In this document: in pieces, positions 47,458 to 58,908 of the stretch
Numbering within the stretch: position 1 is the first letter of the stretch
Layout: the number at the start of each line of letters is the position of its first letter
From: Catonia carolina
Lineage: Eukaryota; Arthropoda; Insecta; Hemiptera; Achilidae
Assembly: GCA_035578175.1 (NCBI GenBank)
Contig: JAQMRL010000003.1
Coordinates: 86,124,969-86,188,968, forward strand
DNA length: 64,000 nt
Direction of reading: 5' to 3'
Notes under the pieces: generated by a model
Seen by the model: the letters and a program-made list of their open reading frames with translations, nothing else
What the model was told of the DNA's origin: nothing
Database searches by the model: none
Translations under genes and position numbers: made by a program

Positions 47458-47857
47458 CAGTGGTAACCGGGTAAAAGTGCACAAGTCTAAAAACGTAATT
47501 TTTCAGTACACAACTTTTCATCTTTAGTTTGTTCTCAAAAATTATGTATTTGAAGCACAAATATCGTTTTAATGGTATTTTAACAAAAATTACTTGCTCT
47601 TTAAGATACAGTAAAGAAACAGTTATATTCACTAATACTTTTTAAAATACAGTAGTTATGTTCTTTTGCTCGGAAAATCTTGGTGAGGTAAAAATACATA
47701 AAACTACTTATGTAGTTTTACTCAAGTCACATTTCACATATAGACGATAGAGTTATGTCGTTTTACCCAAAGATAGAGAAAAAAAATACTATACATACAA
47801 TCCAAAACCTAAAAATACGAAAAAATGGACTTGTGCACTTTTACCCGGTTACCACTG
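47458..47857. mobile_element. MITE, 400 bases, with 30-base perfect terminal repeats
   Basis: CAGTGGTAACCGGGTAAAAG and the next ~10 bases are exactly inverted at the right end. Left flank TA; right flank AT, perhaps a mutated TA. The CAGT start is pogo/Tigger-like. No coding. Confidence 0.82.
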
Positions 47858-48139
47858 ATTATGTACACTCACTGAAACTTTTGTAAAAAAACACTATTTA
47901 TTTTTTCGTTAATTTCAAAAATTCTGTTATTTAAAACTCGTTCTTGTTTCACCAGTTAGATAAAATGAAAAATCCTCCAACGGTTTTTATTTTAACATTA
48001 AATTTACATTTTATTTTTGTAGTGTTTTTCTTTGGAATTCATTCCAAAATGTGGTTGTATGCTAATTAGGTATTATTATTATTCTTCGATTTGAATTATA
48101 TTTTGTTAATAATTAAAAGTTAAAAGCATATTCTCGTTT

Positions 48140-48535
48140 TCTTTATAATGGATTCGTGAATTAATTATTTATTCATCTTGTTTTAGTTTATTTTAAACTT
48201 AAGATTAGTTATTTTAGTTATTACTTATTTTAGTTTATTAAAAGAAAAACTAGTTTAATTCATAAAATGGACGTTTTCGGTACAGGCCTATTTACTGTAT
48301 TAACGTTAATACAAATTTCCCCAAAACATAAACATCTTGTTTTTTTATAATGGTATTCGTGAATTATTTATTTATTTATATACCTAGTTTTAGTTTATTT
48401 TAAACTTAAGACTTAGTTTATTAAAAGAAAAACTAGTTCGATTCATAAAATGGACGTTTTCGGTACAGGCCTATTTTCCGTATTAACGTTAACTCAAATC
48501 TCCCAAAAACATAATGGTCTTGTATGCTAATTTTT
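48140..48535. repeat. Two ~190-base tandem units
   Basis: Both units contain TAGTTTATTTTAAACTTAAG, AAAAGAAAAACTAGTT, ATAAAATGGACGTTTTCGGT and ACAGGCCTATTT in order. The second begins ~48345. Unit 1 has a short extra TTATTTTAG duplication. Confidence 0.75.
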
Positions 48536-48932
48536 CGGGCGAGATAGATTTTTTTATGACTAAACACACATAACAGATGTAAAGTATTTAATACAATAAC
48601 ATCTAAAACCGTAGAATAGTGTTAGCTTAGAAAACATGCAAAAAATAAGGTATTTCGTTGGAAATGAGGGGGGGGGGTTATCTTGCAGTTAAGCGTTAGT
48701 AACTGTTGAACGGAATAGATAACCACTGAATTTTTTTATAGATAATCATTTTTAGAGGTTTATTTTGTGTTAACTTAATAACTGCGTTATATTCTTGGTA
48801 CTCTGAATATTGATTACGAAATTGAACTTAAAGTACGATGTACAAAATATTTTCTCATCTACAAAAATGTATCTTAGGCTATTGTACGAAATGTACAATG
48901 TATTGTGTGTATTAAGAAAATACCTATGTATA

Positions 48933-49850
48933 CGAGGTGTGGCCATTAAATAACGAGACTGACGTTGTAAAAAAAAATATTTTAATTTTATACATTATCA
49001 CTTATTGTCACCTTCAATATACACTCCTTCTCTATCCCTACAACGCTCCATGCGAATTTTCCATTGTTGGAAACGGTGCTGGAAGTCATCTTTTGTCAGC
49101 TCCTTCAGGACACGTGCCGCTTTCTCTTTTACAGCTTCCACAGACTTAAATCTTGTCCCTTTTAATGCAGATTTCACCTTAGGGAACAGGTAGAAGTCAC
49201 ATGGTGCAAGATCTGGTGAATAAGGTGGATGTTCTAACACTGAGATGCTGCACTTGGCTAGGAACCTCTTGACAGATTACGCGGAATGAGCTGGCGCGTT
49301 GTCTTGGTAAACCCATGATTTATCCTTCCACATTTCGGGGCGTTTTTCCTTACTCTTTGACGTAATTTAGAAAGTACGTCAAGGTAGTAATATTGATTGT
49401 TTGACCTTCAGGAACCCAGTGAAGGTACACAATCCCATGGATGTCAAAAAAACAATTATCATTGCTTTACATTTTGACTTGCTCATTCGAGCTTTTTTTG
49501 GCTCTCGGTGAAGTTCGGCTCTTCCAGTGCATGGATTGGCGCTTCGTTTCCGGATCAGAAGTAAAAACCCACGTTTTATCAAGTTATTATCTTCTACCTG
49601 TTCCCTAAGGTGAAATCTGCATTAAAAGGGATAAGATTTGAATCTGTGGAAGTTGTAAAAGAGAAAGCGGCACGTGTCCTGAAGGAGCTGACAGAAGATG
49701 ATTTCCAGCACGGTTTCCAATGGAAAATTCGGATGGAGCGTTGTCGGGATAGAAAAGAAGTGTATATCGAAGGTGACAATAAGTGATTATGTATAAAAAT
49801 AAAAACAAAATTTTTACACACGTCAGTCTCGTTATTTAATAGCCACCTCG
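48933..49850. mobile_element. Palindromic (fold-back) mariner derivative, copy 2
   Basis: 918 bases, TA at 48931-48932 and 49851-49852. Arms 48933-49196 (minus-strand C terminus, ending YIEGDNK) and 49591-49850 (plus strand, same end). The central minus-strand segment encodes KKARMSKSKCKAM and neighbours. The arm junction CTTCTACCTGTTCCCTAAG is the same as at 32662. Confidence 0.9.
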
Positions 49851-49883
49851 TATTTAGAAGTGTAGGTTTCGACTTTTGAAAAT

Positions 49884-49962
49884 TTCCAGACCCTAGTCGG
49901 AATCCAATCCGGGACCTCCGCATTGTAAGCTAGCACGATAACTACTGCGCTACGGAGATGGC
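49884..49962 (-). repeat. tRNA-derived SINE-3 head
   Basis: Complement holds CTCCGTAGCGCAGTAGTTAT and GGATTGGATTCCGACTAGGG; both boxes diverged. Confidence 0.6.
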
Positions 49963-50631
49963 GTAGGCAGATTTGATTATAATTGGTAAAAACATTATGA
50001 TGAACAGCCATCATCAATACAATAAATTATGTGTGATATATGATTGTGAATGAATCGGAGAAAAAGTAATTTTAATTAATTTAATTGCTGTACATTTACC
50101 GACTGAATTAAATCATATTTACATAAAATGATTTCGAGCAACTGGTTAATCTAATTGAATATTTTATTGGAAATTACAATGCACGCATTACTGAACGATT
50201 TTCATTGAAAAAGTAAAATTCAAAAGTCACGTTGGCTTTACCTTTACAAAATTAATAACGATAAAACGTTGAATTCAATAAACACATTGATAATTGAATT
50301 CATTCAGAGTAACAAATATTAATTAATTTTAAATCAATTATTCCATTCGATATTTCCATAATTACAATTTATGAACTTTCATACGTTGCTATTTTTCATA
50401 ACTGCTTTTCCCAACCGAATACAGAATAAATCAATTTTTAATCAACAAATATTAATGTCATCATACATTTTCAATGTCATAAAATAATTCAAAAACTAGT
50501 GACCTGCAAATTGATACGAGTAATATTCAGTAATTAAAAAGACAAATTAATGTAGTGAAAAAACGGTTCATTCAATGACAAGGAAATTTTTTGAGGTTCA
50601 AGTTGGTAACTTTGGGAACAGTGTTAGCTGT
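49963..50631. other. AT-rich, no feature recognised
   Basis: No repeats or frames supported. Confidence 0.4.
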
Positions 50632-50938
50632 CTCTTCTTCTTCTCACAATCAAGGATTAGGCTTCCGCCTGTTCCGGCTCACAAAAGCGACTTACTACTG
50701 AATTATTGCCATCTTTTGCGTGGCCTCCCTACATATCTCCTTCCTACCGATCTGTATTGCAAAACACTGAGGGGAATCCTTCCCTCAGGCATTCTCTCTA
50801 CGTGCCCCCTCCATCGATTTCAATATTCTGCAATCTTTCCATTCAGGTTGTAAACATCCAGTTCCGTTCTTATTTCATCATTTCTAAGTTAGTCCCTTTG
50901 AATGAAACCCTTTCTTTGCAGGAATCGTCATATTTAGT
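50632..50938 (-). repeat. LINE 3' end fragment
   Basis: Minus-strand frame with RMPEGRIPLSVLQYRSVGRR followed by YVGRPRKRWQ, then a non-coding end ..TTGATTGTGAGAAGAAGAAG. 5' truncated. Confidence 0.75.
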
Positions 50939-51123
50939 AGTTAACTGTTCAATTATAATTAATTTAAACATAACCTTTTTTATTCATTTGAAACCTGTAC
51001 ACGGGAAGAAATACTTTCAGTGATAAGATTTTTGCTATCCGAAGGTGTAAAACCGGTGAAAATTTACTCAATGATTCTGAAACAGTGAAGTGAAAAGTAT
51101 TTAAACCGTAGTAACGTATATAA

Positions 51124-51478
51124 ATCTTCTTCTTCTTCTTCTTCTTCTTCTTCTTCACTACAGGGTTTAGGCGAATCGCCTGTTCCGGTCTCAAAGTTTA
51201 TTTTTTTGAAATTTTCTTACGGACAGCTACCATCTTTTCCTGGGTCTTCCAATATCTCTTCGGCCAACCGGCCTATACCTCCACACTTCCTTTGGTTTAC
51301 GCCCATCAGGCATTCTTTCCAAATGTGCCAGCCATCTCTGCCTGTTTTCTATTATTCGGTCTTCCAACTTGAAGATGTTCAATTCCTTACGCACATCTTC
51401 ATTATATATAATCTATCCACTCTTGTACAGCCCTTTACTGACCTTAAAAAATTCATTTCCGATGCCTGAATTTTCCGA
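51124..51478 (-). repeat. LINE 3' end fragment with (GAA)11 tail
   Basis: Minus strand encodes MPDGRKPKEVWRYRPVGRR then DIGRPRKRW and ends in ~35 bases of GAA repeats (CTT on the plus strand at 51124-51158). Confidence 0.8.
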
Positions 51479-51788
51479 AGACCCTGCTGCAAGAATGGGC
51501 TAGCTACGTTTTAAGTAATTTTTCAGGAGAAGAAAAAAACGTTTTAAAAAATCATAAGTTTTCTTTTTCTCTGCAAATTACAATATAACAATTTTAGATA
51601 ATATGTAGTGTCGTAGAATTACATTCTTTGAAAAACAAATGTCTTAATTTTGTAGATATGCCCTATTATTGGTTGTAAATAGCTCGTTCTTGCACCAGCT
51701 TTATGTTTTATACTCTACATTGAAAGAATATCCTAAAATATTGTATAAATGAATGAGTTATGTGATAATACAATAATAACATTATGTA

Positions 51789-53124
51789 CCGGGTGATCGT
51801 AAAGTCGCGCAACCAAATGTTTGAAGCCGTGTAGGAATTGAAGGTAAATTTGTAAAGTATGATTAGAATATGGGAATTTTATCGTTTAGTAGTACAGTAT
51901 GTGGCAGCACTGCTAGATCACGCCACCGGGCGACAGTTAGCCAGAAACCAGTTGGTTTGTTCAGTTCGAGTCGCAATGTCTTTTACGCAAGAACAACGCG
52001 TCTCTATCGTTTTGAGTTACTGTGAATCGAAATCCTACGCGAAGTGTCAAGAACATTTCTCCAATGCCTTTTCAGATGCTAAAGTGCCAAACAAATCGAC
52101 CATATTTCGTTTGTTTCATCGTTTTCGGGATACAGATAGCGTGAATGACCGTAATCGTACCGACCGACCAAGTGTTTTATCTGACGACAGTCTGCAGACG
52201 ATAAGTGAAACGTTTATTCGTTCTCCAAAAAAGTCTCTTCGAAAACTTTCTACTCAGACTGGACTGTCTTATGGAAGTGTTCATAAAGCCACTAAGTTAT
52301 TAAAATTACATCCGTACCGGATTAACGTAACTCATCAGCTCGAAGAGCCAGATAAGGAGAAGCGATTGCGGTATTGTCATTGGTTTAAAAATTTAATTCG
52401 CAATGACATATCTGTTCTGGACAAAGTTTTTCTCAGCGATGAAGCTTGGTTTCATCTAAGTGGATATGTTAATAGTCAAAACTGTAGAGTATGGTCTGCA
52501 GAGAATCCACATGAATTCCATGAACAGCCATTACATTCTCAAAAAATTGGGGTGTGGTGTGGTGTGTATCTCGTCGGAGAATTGTCGGGCCTATCTTTTT
52601 TTCGGATACAATCACAGCAGAACGTTATCAAGAAATAATCATGCAGTTCGTAGCACTGCTACATGTTGACGAACGTTATTGCTGGCTACAATAAGACGGA
52701 GCAACTTCACATACGGCAAACAGTACTATCCAATTTCTCCACGATTTCTTTGATGACCGCATAATTTCTCGTGGTTTGTGGCCTCCTCGGTCACCAGATC
52801 TGACTCCTCCTGATTTTTATTTATGGGACTATTTGAAAGATAATGTGTACAAAAACAACCCGCATACAGTAGATAAACTTAGAAGAAACATTGAAGACTG
52901 TATATCAAATATTACTACTGCTACACTCAAAAAGGTTGCGTGCAATGTAAGAAAACGCGTTGATGCATGCATTGCAAACCACGGTGGACATTTCCAGCAC
53001 TTGTTGTGAACTTGTAAGTAAGTAAGTTGTAATTATAACTTGTATCGTAAACTTTGAAAAAAAAAATACATTACAGCTTTCTAAGACTGTTATCATTTTG
53101 GGTCGCGACTTTACGATCACCCTG
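51789..53124 (+). mobile_element. IS630/Tc1/mariner-type transposon, near full length
   Basis: 1336 bases, TA at 51787-51788 and 53125-53126. Terminal repeats CCGGGTGATCGTAAAGTCGC / CAGGGTGATCGTAAAGTCGC. A related but different family from 3447-4377. Confidence 0.92.
51975..53009 (+). pseudogene. Transposase with one frameshift and one stop
   Basis: MSFTQEQRVSIVLSYCESKS starts at 51975. HTH region, FLSDEAWFHLSGYVN (first Asp), NCRVWSAENPHEF, then a frameshift near 52577 and TAA at 52692-52694 just before DGATSHTAN (second Asp). SPDLTPPDFYLWDYLKDNVY (third region) and KRVDACIANHGGHFQ follow. The last two acids are ~38 residues apart if the PPD aspartate is used, unlike DD34D mariners. Confidence 0.88.
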
Positions 53125-53187
53125 TATTTATTACTTGGAAAATCATTTATTTTCATTATTCATTTATTGTTACATTATTATAAAATA

Positions 53188-54757
53188 TTATTCAGCAAAA
53201 TCTTTATCACTTGTAACTTCAGTACTGTTAGATTCATGTTCTTGTATCTGAGTTTGTGGGGTGCTAGCTGTTTCACTATCCACTACAACGTTATTTATTT
53301 GAGAATAAAACCACTGATATACTTCTGGTACATATTTTTTTGCAAGAACTAAGACATCATTGTATTTTGCTGCCTGAATTTTCAACGGATTTGGTTATGC
53401 ATTGGTAAGTTTCAAGTTAACAGGATTTTCACACGCTACTTTAGGGCAAAACAAGTCATTGTTGAATTCGGTATAACTTACACTGCACTGGATTGCATCT
53501 CTGTTTTGTGAATCGTAATCCATTTTTACTTTCTCTTGCTTATATGAATATATAGGAAGGAAAGTATTGTTTTCATGTCGATTTTTCGAAATCGAGTTTT
53601 CACCGGATCTATACGTTTTCAGACCCCCTGAACCCAAAAAACATGTTTTTAGCGATTGGTCTCTGTGTGTGTGTGTGTGAACAGAATATCTCAAGAATGG
53701 AACATCGTAAAAACTTGAAACTATAAACTTCAGTTACATACCCTTACCGGACCCGACACGAGCATTTTCATCAAAATCGTTCAACCGGAAGTAGTAGTTT
53801 ATTCGTGTAATTTTTCACTTTTTGCAATTTTCTCAAAAATTGGCCCTAGGATTTTTTTTTAAAAATCACCTGGTTTCTTCAAATTTTTATTCTCTACAAG
53901 AAGGGTAGGCGTCATGTTTGCTGAAATTCTTGGTGAGGCTGTTTTTACGTAAAAAAATATTTTTTTAAAGATTGCGGCTTTATTATGCATTTTACTGCAA
54001 AAATGTATATAATAAAAATTGTAGAAAATTTAAAATTCTACAACTTTTATTTCAAACAATTTTTTGTATAACGCTTAGTTTAGCGGTAATTAGCGATTTT
54101 CTGTTTTTTTTCTCACGAAAACGTGTGAAAAATCGATTTTTTTAAATATTTCGGCCTTAGTATGCATTTTACGACGAAAGTGTATATAATTAAATTTATA
54201 GAAAATTAAAAGATCTACAACTTTTATTTCAAGCATTTTTCTCTACAGAGCCTAGTTTAACATGAAAGAGTGATTTTCTGTATTTTTAACCCAAACTGAG
54301 GTCGATTGTTATTTTGCGTCTTTCACTCATGATTAAAATTAGGTTATGTTTATTGAGGTTAGATTTTTGTTTTATTTCTAATGTTTTATTACTATTGTTA
54401 ATTATTTGCATTGGCAAGAGAAAGTCGTGTGAGTGTTTCACACCAGATTTTTCTATATTTTGATATCGGGAAATGTTTCCGATTATAAACTGTTAATTTT
54501 TTGTAAATTTGTCCAATGTAAAAGTAAAATACATAGTCAAAAATCATTTCCCTGCTTATCAGATTCACGGAAAATTTGCGAGAACATTCAGCTACTAAGC
54601 GAACATAATCTTCAGGAATGTAGATCCTTTCTACATGGCGCTTTTTCTTTTCGATGATACCAAAGCATCGATCACAGCTCAAAAAACTGTGCCCAGGCTC
54701 GGGATAGTGGTGTATAATTTTATCTAATTTATTTTGTCTAACCAATTACAATTATTT
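53188..54757 (-). pseudogene. Fragment of a multicopy insect gene, split by an R repeat
   Basis: Minus-strand frame 54745 to 54452 reads YPEPGHSFLSCDRCFGIIEK and VERIYIPEDYVRLV. This resembles a family of transposon-associated proteins common in insects with GHSF..CDRDFG.IEK, recalled only by pattern. The frame resumes beyond the R copy at 53524 (MDYDSQNRDAIQCSVSY) and ends ..ATEY-free KYVPEVYQWFYSQINN.. TSDKDFAE at 53188. A pogo-type element starts 12 bases upstream of this piece, so the 5' part is lost. Confidence 0.6.
53528..54451 (+). repeat. R repeat, full length, inserted in a coding sequence
   Basis: 924 bases, both ends intact. The disrupted minus-strand frame reads through on each side (..PISKYRK / MDYDSQ..), so the element limits can be placed within the flanking A/T run. 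No clear target duplication beyond a few T bases. Confidence 0.9.
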
Positions 54758-55052
54758 AAACGAAAATACCGTATTTCATCAATTCTAAGACGCCATCGAT
54801 TCTAAGACGCACCACATTTTTAGCTACGTCAAAACAGGAAAAAAATTGAAAATAGACTTAAAAAAGTAAAATACAACTTTGGAAAAGTAAAATAAATACA
54901 TATAAAAGTACGAAGTTAGATAACTATAACGGTATATTTACTTACTTGAAATTTTTACAGAATAGTACAAACAATATTCACATCAAACTATAAACAAAAT
55001 ATAGTAGTCCTAGTTTAATGAAAAAGTAAATGAAAATGTGTATATAAAACGA

Positions 55053-55980
55053 AAAATCTGGTGTGAAACACTCACACAACTTTCTCTTGCCAATGCAAAT
55101 AATTTACAATATAATTTAATATTAGTAATAAAATATTAGAAATAAACAAAAAACTAGCCTCAATAAACATAACCTTATTTTAATCATGAGTGAAACACTC
55201 AAAATGAAAATCAACCTCAGTCTGGCTTAAAAATACGGAAAATCACTATTTCACGCTAAACTAGGCTCTGTAGAGAAAAATACGTTAAATAAAAGTTGTA
55301 GATCTTTAAATTTCCTATAAATTTGGTTATATACACTTTTGTCGTAAAATGCATACTAAGGCCAAAATCTTAAAAAAATCGATTTTTCTCACGTTTTCGT
55401 GAGAAAAAATCAGAAAATCGCTAATTACTGCTAAACTAAGCGTCATACAAAAATATGTTTGAATCAGAAGTTGTAGGTTTTTAAATTCTCTACAACTTTT
55501 ATTATATAAATTTTTGCTCTAAATTGCATATTAAAGCCGTAATCTTAAAAAAACTTTGTTTTTACGTGAAAACAGCCTCACCCAGAATTTCAGCAAACAT
55601 GACGCCTACCCTATCTTGTAGAGAATAAAAAATTGAGTAAATGAGGCGATTTTAAAAAAAATCGTAGGACCAGTTTTTGAGAAAATCGCAAAAAAGTGAA
55701 AAATTATACGAATAAACTACTACTTCCGGTTGACCGATTTTGATGAAAATGTTCGTGTCGCGTCCGGTAGTGGTATGTAACTTAAGTTTCAAGTTTCAAG
55801 TTCGTACGATGTTCCGTTCTTGAGATATTCTGTTCACACACAGACCAATCGCTAAAAACATGTTTTTTGGGTTCAGGGGGTCTGAAAACGTATAGATCCG
55901 GTGAAAACTCGATTTCGAAAAATCGACATGAAAACAATACTTTCCTTCCTATATTATATTCATATAGGCAAGAGAAAGTA
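55053..55980 (-). repeat. R repeat, full length, antisense
   Basis: 928 bases. The dinucleotide tract is reduced to CACACACAG and the 5' hairpin carries an extra TATT. It lies inside the pogo-type element. Confidence 0.9.
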
Positions 55981-56068
55981 AAAATATATTAGTTGATGAA
56001 ATGTTAAGTTAATTTTGTGATATTTTTTCTGGTAGGTTTTATGTCGGCTGCTAACCTAACTATGTATT

Positions 56069-56520
56069 TTAATCACTATCACAAATCTCACTGGTGGCTA
56101 CATCTCTATCTTTAGAGTCGGAACTTGCATCACTTTTTGAACAATTATTTTCCCATAAAATGTCGTCTTCCGAACCGTCCAGCGCATTGGTTATACAGCA
56201 TTTCTTGAAGGATTGTTGCACTATGACATCTGGTATCTTTCACCAAGCAGCGGAGATCCACTCTGCAACTTTTGAAACGGGGGCTTTTTTTATCTTGCCA
56301 AAAGGTGTCAAAGGTAAATTGTCAGAAAACAACTAAGCTTCATATTCTTGCCTTACGTACTCTTTAAATGGTTTGTTAACCGACACGTCAGGCCAATACC
56401 GACTAGGCTACAAGTGACAAAATTCCCCACTTGCTTGTCTGAAACAGGTCAATGAACGCATACGTATACATATGTATTGTTTACGTATACCTGCTACGGA
56501 ATTTCTTACTTTCGAACAGT
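56069..56520 (-). pseudogene. Pogo/CENP-B-type transposase C terminus
   Basis: The minus strand gives PDVIVQQSFKKCCITNALDG, SEDDILWENN and ends SEICDSD at 56069. The FKKCxIxNALDGxEDD pattern is typical of the C terminus of pogo/Tigger/jerky proteins. The DDE core is missing and upstream frames are broken. A plus-strand open frame over the same bases (56094-56336) is a shadow. Confidence 0.75.
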
Positions 56521-57072
56521 AACCGGATTTTTCCCAAGTATTACACATTTATTGTAATATACGGTAGACCCATATTAGAATTTTTTGAATTCGTGTTTCA
56601 TCACCAATTCTAAGACGCAATCGAATCTAAGACGCACCACATTTTTGGGAACGGAAAAAATTTAAAAAATGTGCGTCTTAGAATCGATGAAATACGGTAT
56701 TAAAGGATAATACAGAAACAGCGGCAAACATTCAAATCAGTTTTAGGTTATGAACCCCTGTCAACGTCGAGTAACGAAGTGTGCTAAGAGATTGTTTTTG
56801 ACTGGGTTAAGAACGAGCTAACTGTGCAACTAGCTCCTTCTTGGTCCTTGTTACAGAGGGGGCTATCTGTTTGATACAGTATTTCACCATATTGCAGCAG
56901 TGCTAGCAAGATCATTCTTGCACCAGTAGATCGGCCGTATTTTTACTTTCTCTTGCCTATATGAATATATAGGAAGGAAAGTATTGTTTTCATGTCGATT
57001 TTTCGAATTCAAGTTTTCACCGATCGTCGTTTTCAGACCCCCTGAACCCAAAAACATGTTTTTAGCGATTGA

Positions 57073-57113
<41 letters not shown>

Positions 57114-57565
57114 TTGTGTGTGTAGGCCTATATATATATATATATATACAAAATATCTCAAGAATGGAACATTGTAGAAACTTGAAACTTAAGTTACATA
57201 CTACTACCGGACCCGACACGAACATTTTCATCAAAATCGGTCAACCGGAAGTAGTAGTGTATTCGTGTAATTTTTCACTTTTTTGCGATTTTTTCAAAAA
57301 CTGGTCCTACGATTTCTTTTAAAATTGCCTGGTTTACTCAATTTTGTATTCTCTACAAGATAGGGTAGGCGTCATGTTTGCTGAAATTCTTGGTGAGGCT
57401 GTTTTCACGTAAAAAAGTGGTTTTTTAAGATTACGGCTTTAATATGTATTATAGCGCAAAAATTTGTATAATAAAAAATGTAGAGAATTTAAAATTCTAC
57501 AACTTTTATTTCAAACATTTTTTTGTATAACGCTTAGTTTTGCGGTAATTAGCGATTTTCTATTT

Positions 57566-58027
57566 GGTAAATGTTCAGTAGTTGGACGCACTCCCGATTT
57601 TAACAATTTTTATGTAGTCTTATTCAGTTTTTTGCGCTGATTCCGAATCTGTAATTAGTTTTTGGGGCAAAGACCTGTGAAATTAGTTATAAGCCCTTTT
57701 ATATCGTATAACTACATAACCTCACTTTCCTGCAAATTTCTTAATTTATATCGTGTTATTTTGATGTATGTGTATATTTTAAGGTACAGAATATATGTAT
57801 GAATTAATATTAATAAATATTGATCAATAAATATGAATAAAAATAACGTAAATATACTAACAACGTAATTACTATGAAAAACGTAAAATGATGTACTAAT
57901 GTAATGACGTCACGGCGTGTATTGGTATTATTATTATGACGTCATTACAAGCGGCCTCAAAAATTACTACCAACCTAATACACGAGTAGGTTATCGGTTG
58001 TAATGGGGGTGGTACCATTGGCGTTTC
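57566..58027 (+). repeat. Left Merlin terminal inverted repeat
   Basis: Matches the complement of 63490-63937 and continues into 61561-61581 beyond the nested element. It contains two TGACGTCA palindromes (57905-57912, 57937-57944) and, near the inner edge, AGGTTATCGGTTGTAATGG. Confidence 0.9.
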
Positions 58028-58785
58028 TTTCCCGCAAATTTGTTGGATCACGTCATTTACGCCGTTATATTTAAATTTTTATACATATTGTAGTGTGCCG
58101 AATTTACTGAACACCTGGAACTGTTTATTTTTTGAATCTATTAAAATGATAAACATCTCCAGCTGATTATTTTTTAAGAATTATTTAAAATTATTTCACA
58201 TTAACAAAATTATTTTAATGAAAAGTTATTTATTTCAGTTGCTAGGCGACTAGAGAAGAATAAGATGGATTTTGTATAAAATTATTTTAATGGGCGGTTG
58301 AACACCGAATGGGAAACATGTAATATTTCCACCGTCCATTCAGTTTTAACAAATTAGATTTATTTTATTCTATGAGACTAGAGATATTATTTCATAGTGT
58401 TGCTAGGCCAACAGATTGTTGTTTTTATTTAAATTAAATAAAATAAGACTGTGGTTCCAGACATCATACAGGATGGTTGGTCCACAAGTTAGTGCAGAAA
58501 TTTAATTTAAAACACATTTAAAATACTGTAAAATACAGAAGTAAAATGATATTTAAGACAACGTTGAATGTAAAAATCTATGGGACATGTTAATAATCAA
58601 AAGAATAAATTAAATAAGTGATAATAAGTGATAATATAAAACATTAAAACATAAAAAATACATTAAAAATTTATATATTTGCTGTACAACATGCTAAATT
58701 ATTAAACAGAATTATTCAAGAATAGTGACTTCATTTTTTATTTCACAGCAAATTTAGTATAAACTTTTGTGGAACATTTAATTCG

Positions 58786-58908
58786 CCACAAATCTGGCGA
58801 ATCCCTCATGGGGAATATTTAGTACACCACAAATTTGTCATACCCTTGTGGGGATTAGATCGTTTTACCACAAATTTGCCGATCCCTTGTGGGGATATCT
58901 CGTGGAGG
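58786..58908 (+). repeat. Three ~42-base units with CCACAAA..TTGTGGGG
   Basis: Each unit reads CCACAAAT.TG.C..(A/T)CCC(T)..TGGGGA. The CCACAA and TTGTGG halves can pair. The units lie ~460 bases before the Merlin transposase start and could be a promoter or protein-binding array. Confidence 0.65.

Larger units (their letters stand above)
54769..56697 (-). mobile_element. Pogo-type transposon with nested R repeat
   Basis: TA at 54767-54768 and 56698-56699. Ends CCGTATTTCATCAATTCTAA and CCGTATTTCATCGATTCTAA (complement), each with a second CGATTCTAAGACGCACCA motif nearby. The R copy occupies 55053-55980. Confidence 0.85.

Noticed and set aside
3103..49962. Ten tRNA-like sequences with A and B boxes
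   Set aside because: No proper acceptor or anticodon stems, recurrent family-specific tails, and diverged boxes; they are SINE heads and not tRNA genes.
56094..56336. Plus-strand frame of 80 codons
   Set aside because: The minus strand of the same bases encodes the pogo C-terminal motif, so the plus frame is a shadow.
58786..58908. CRISPR-like array
   Set aside because: Only three degenerate units inside a eukaryotic transposon; no CRISPR biology is expected here.
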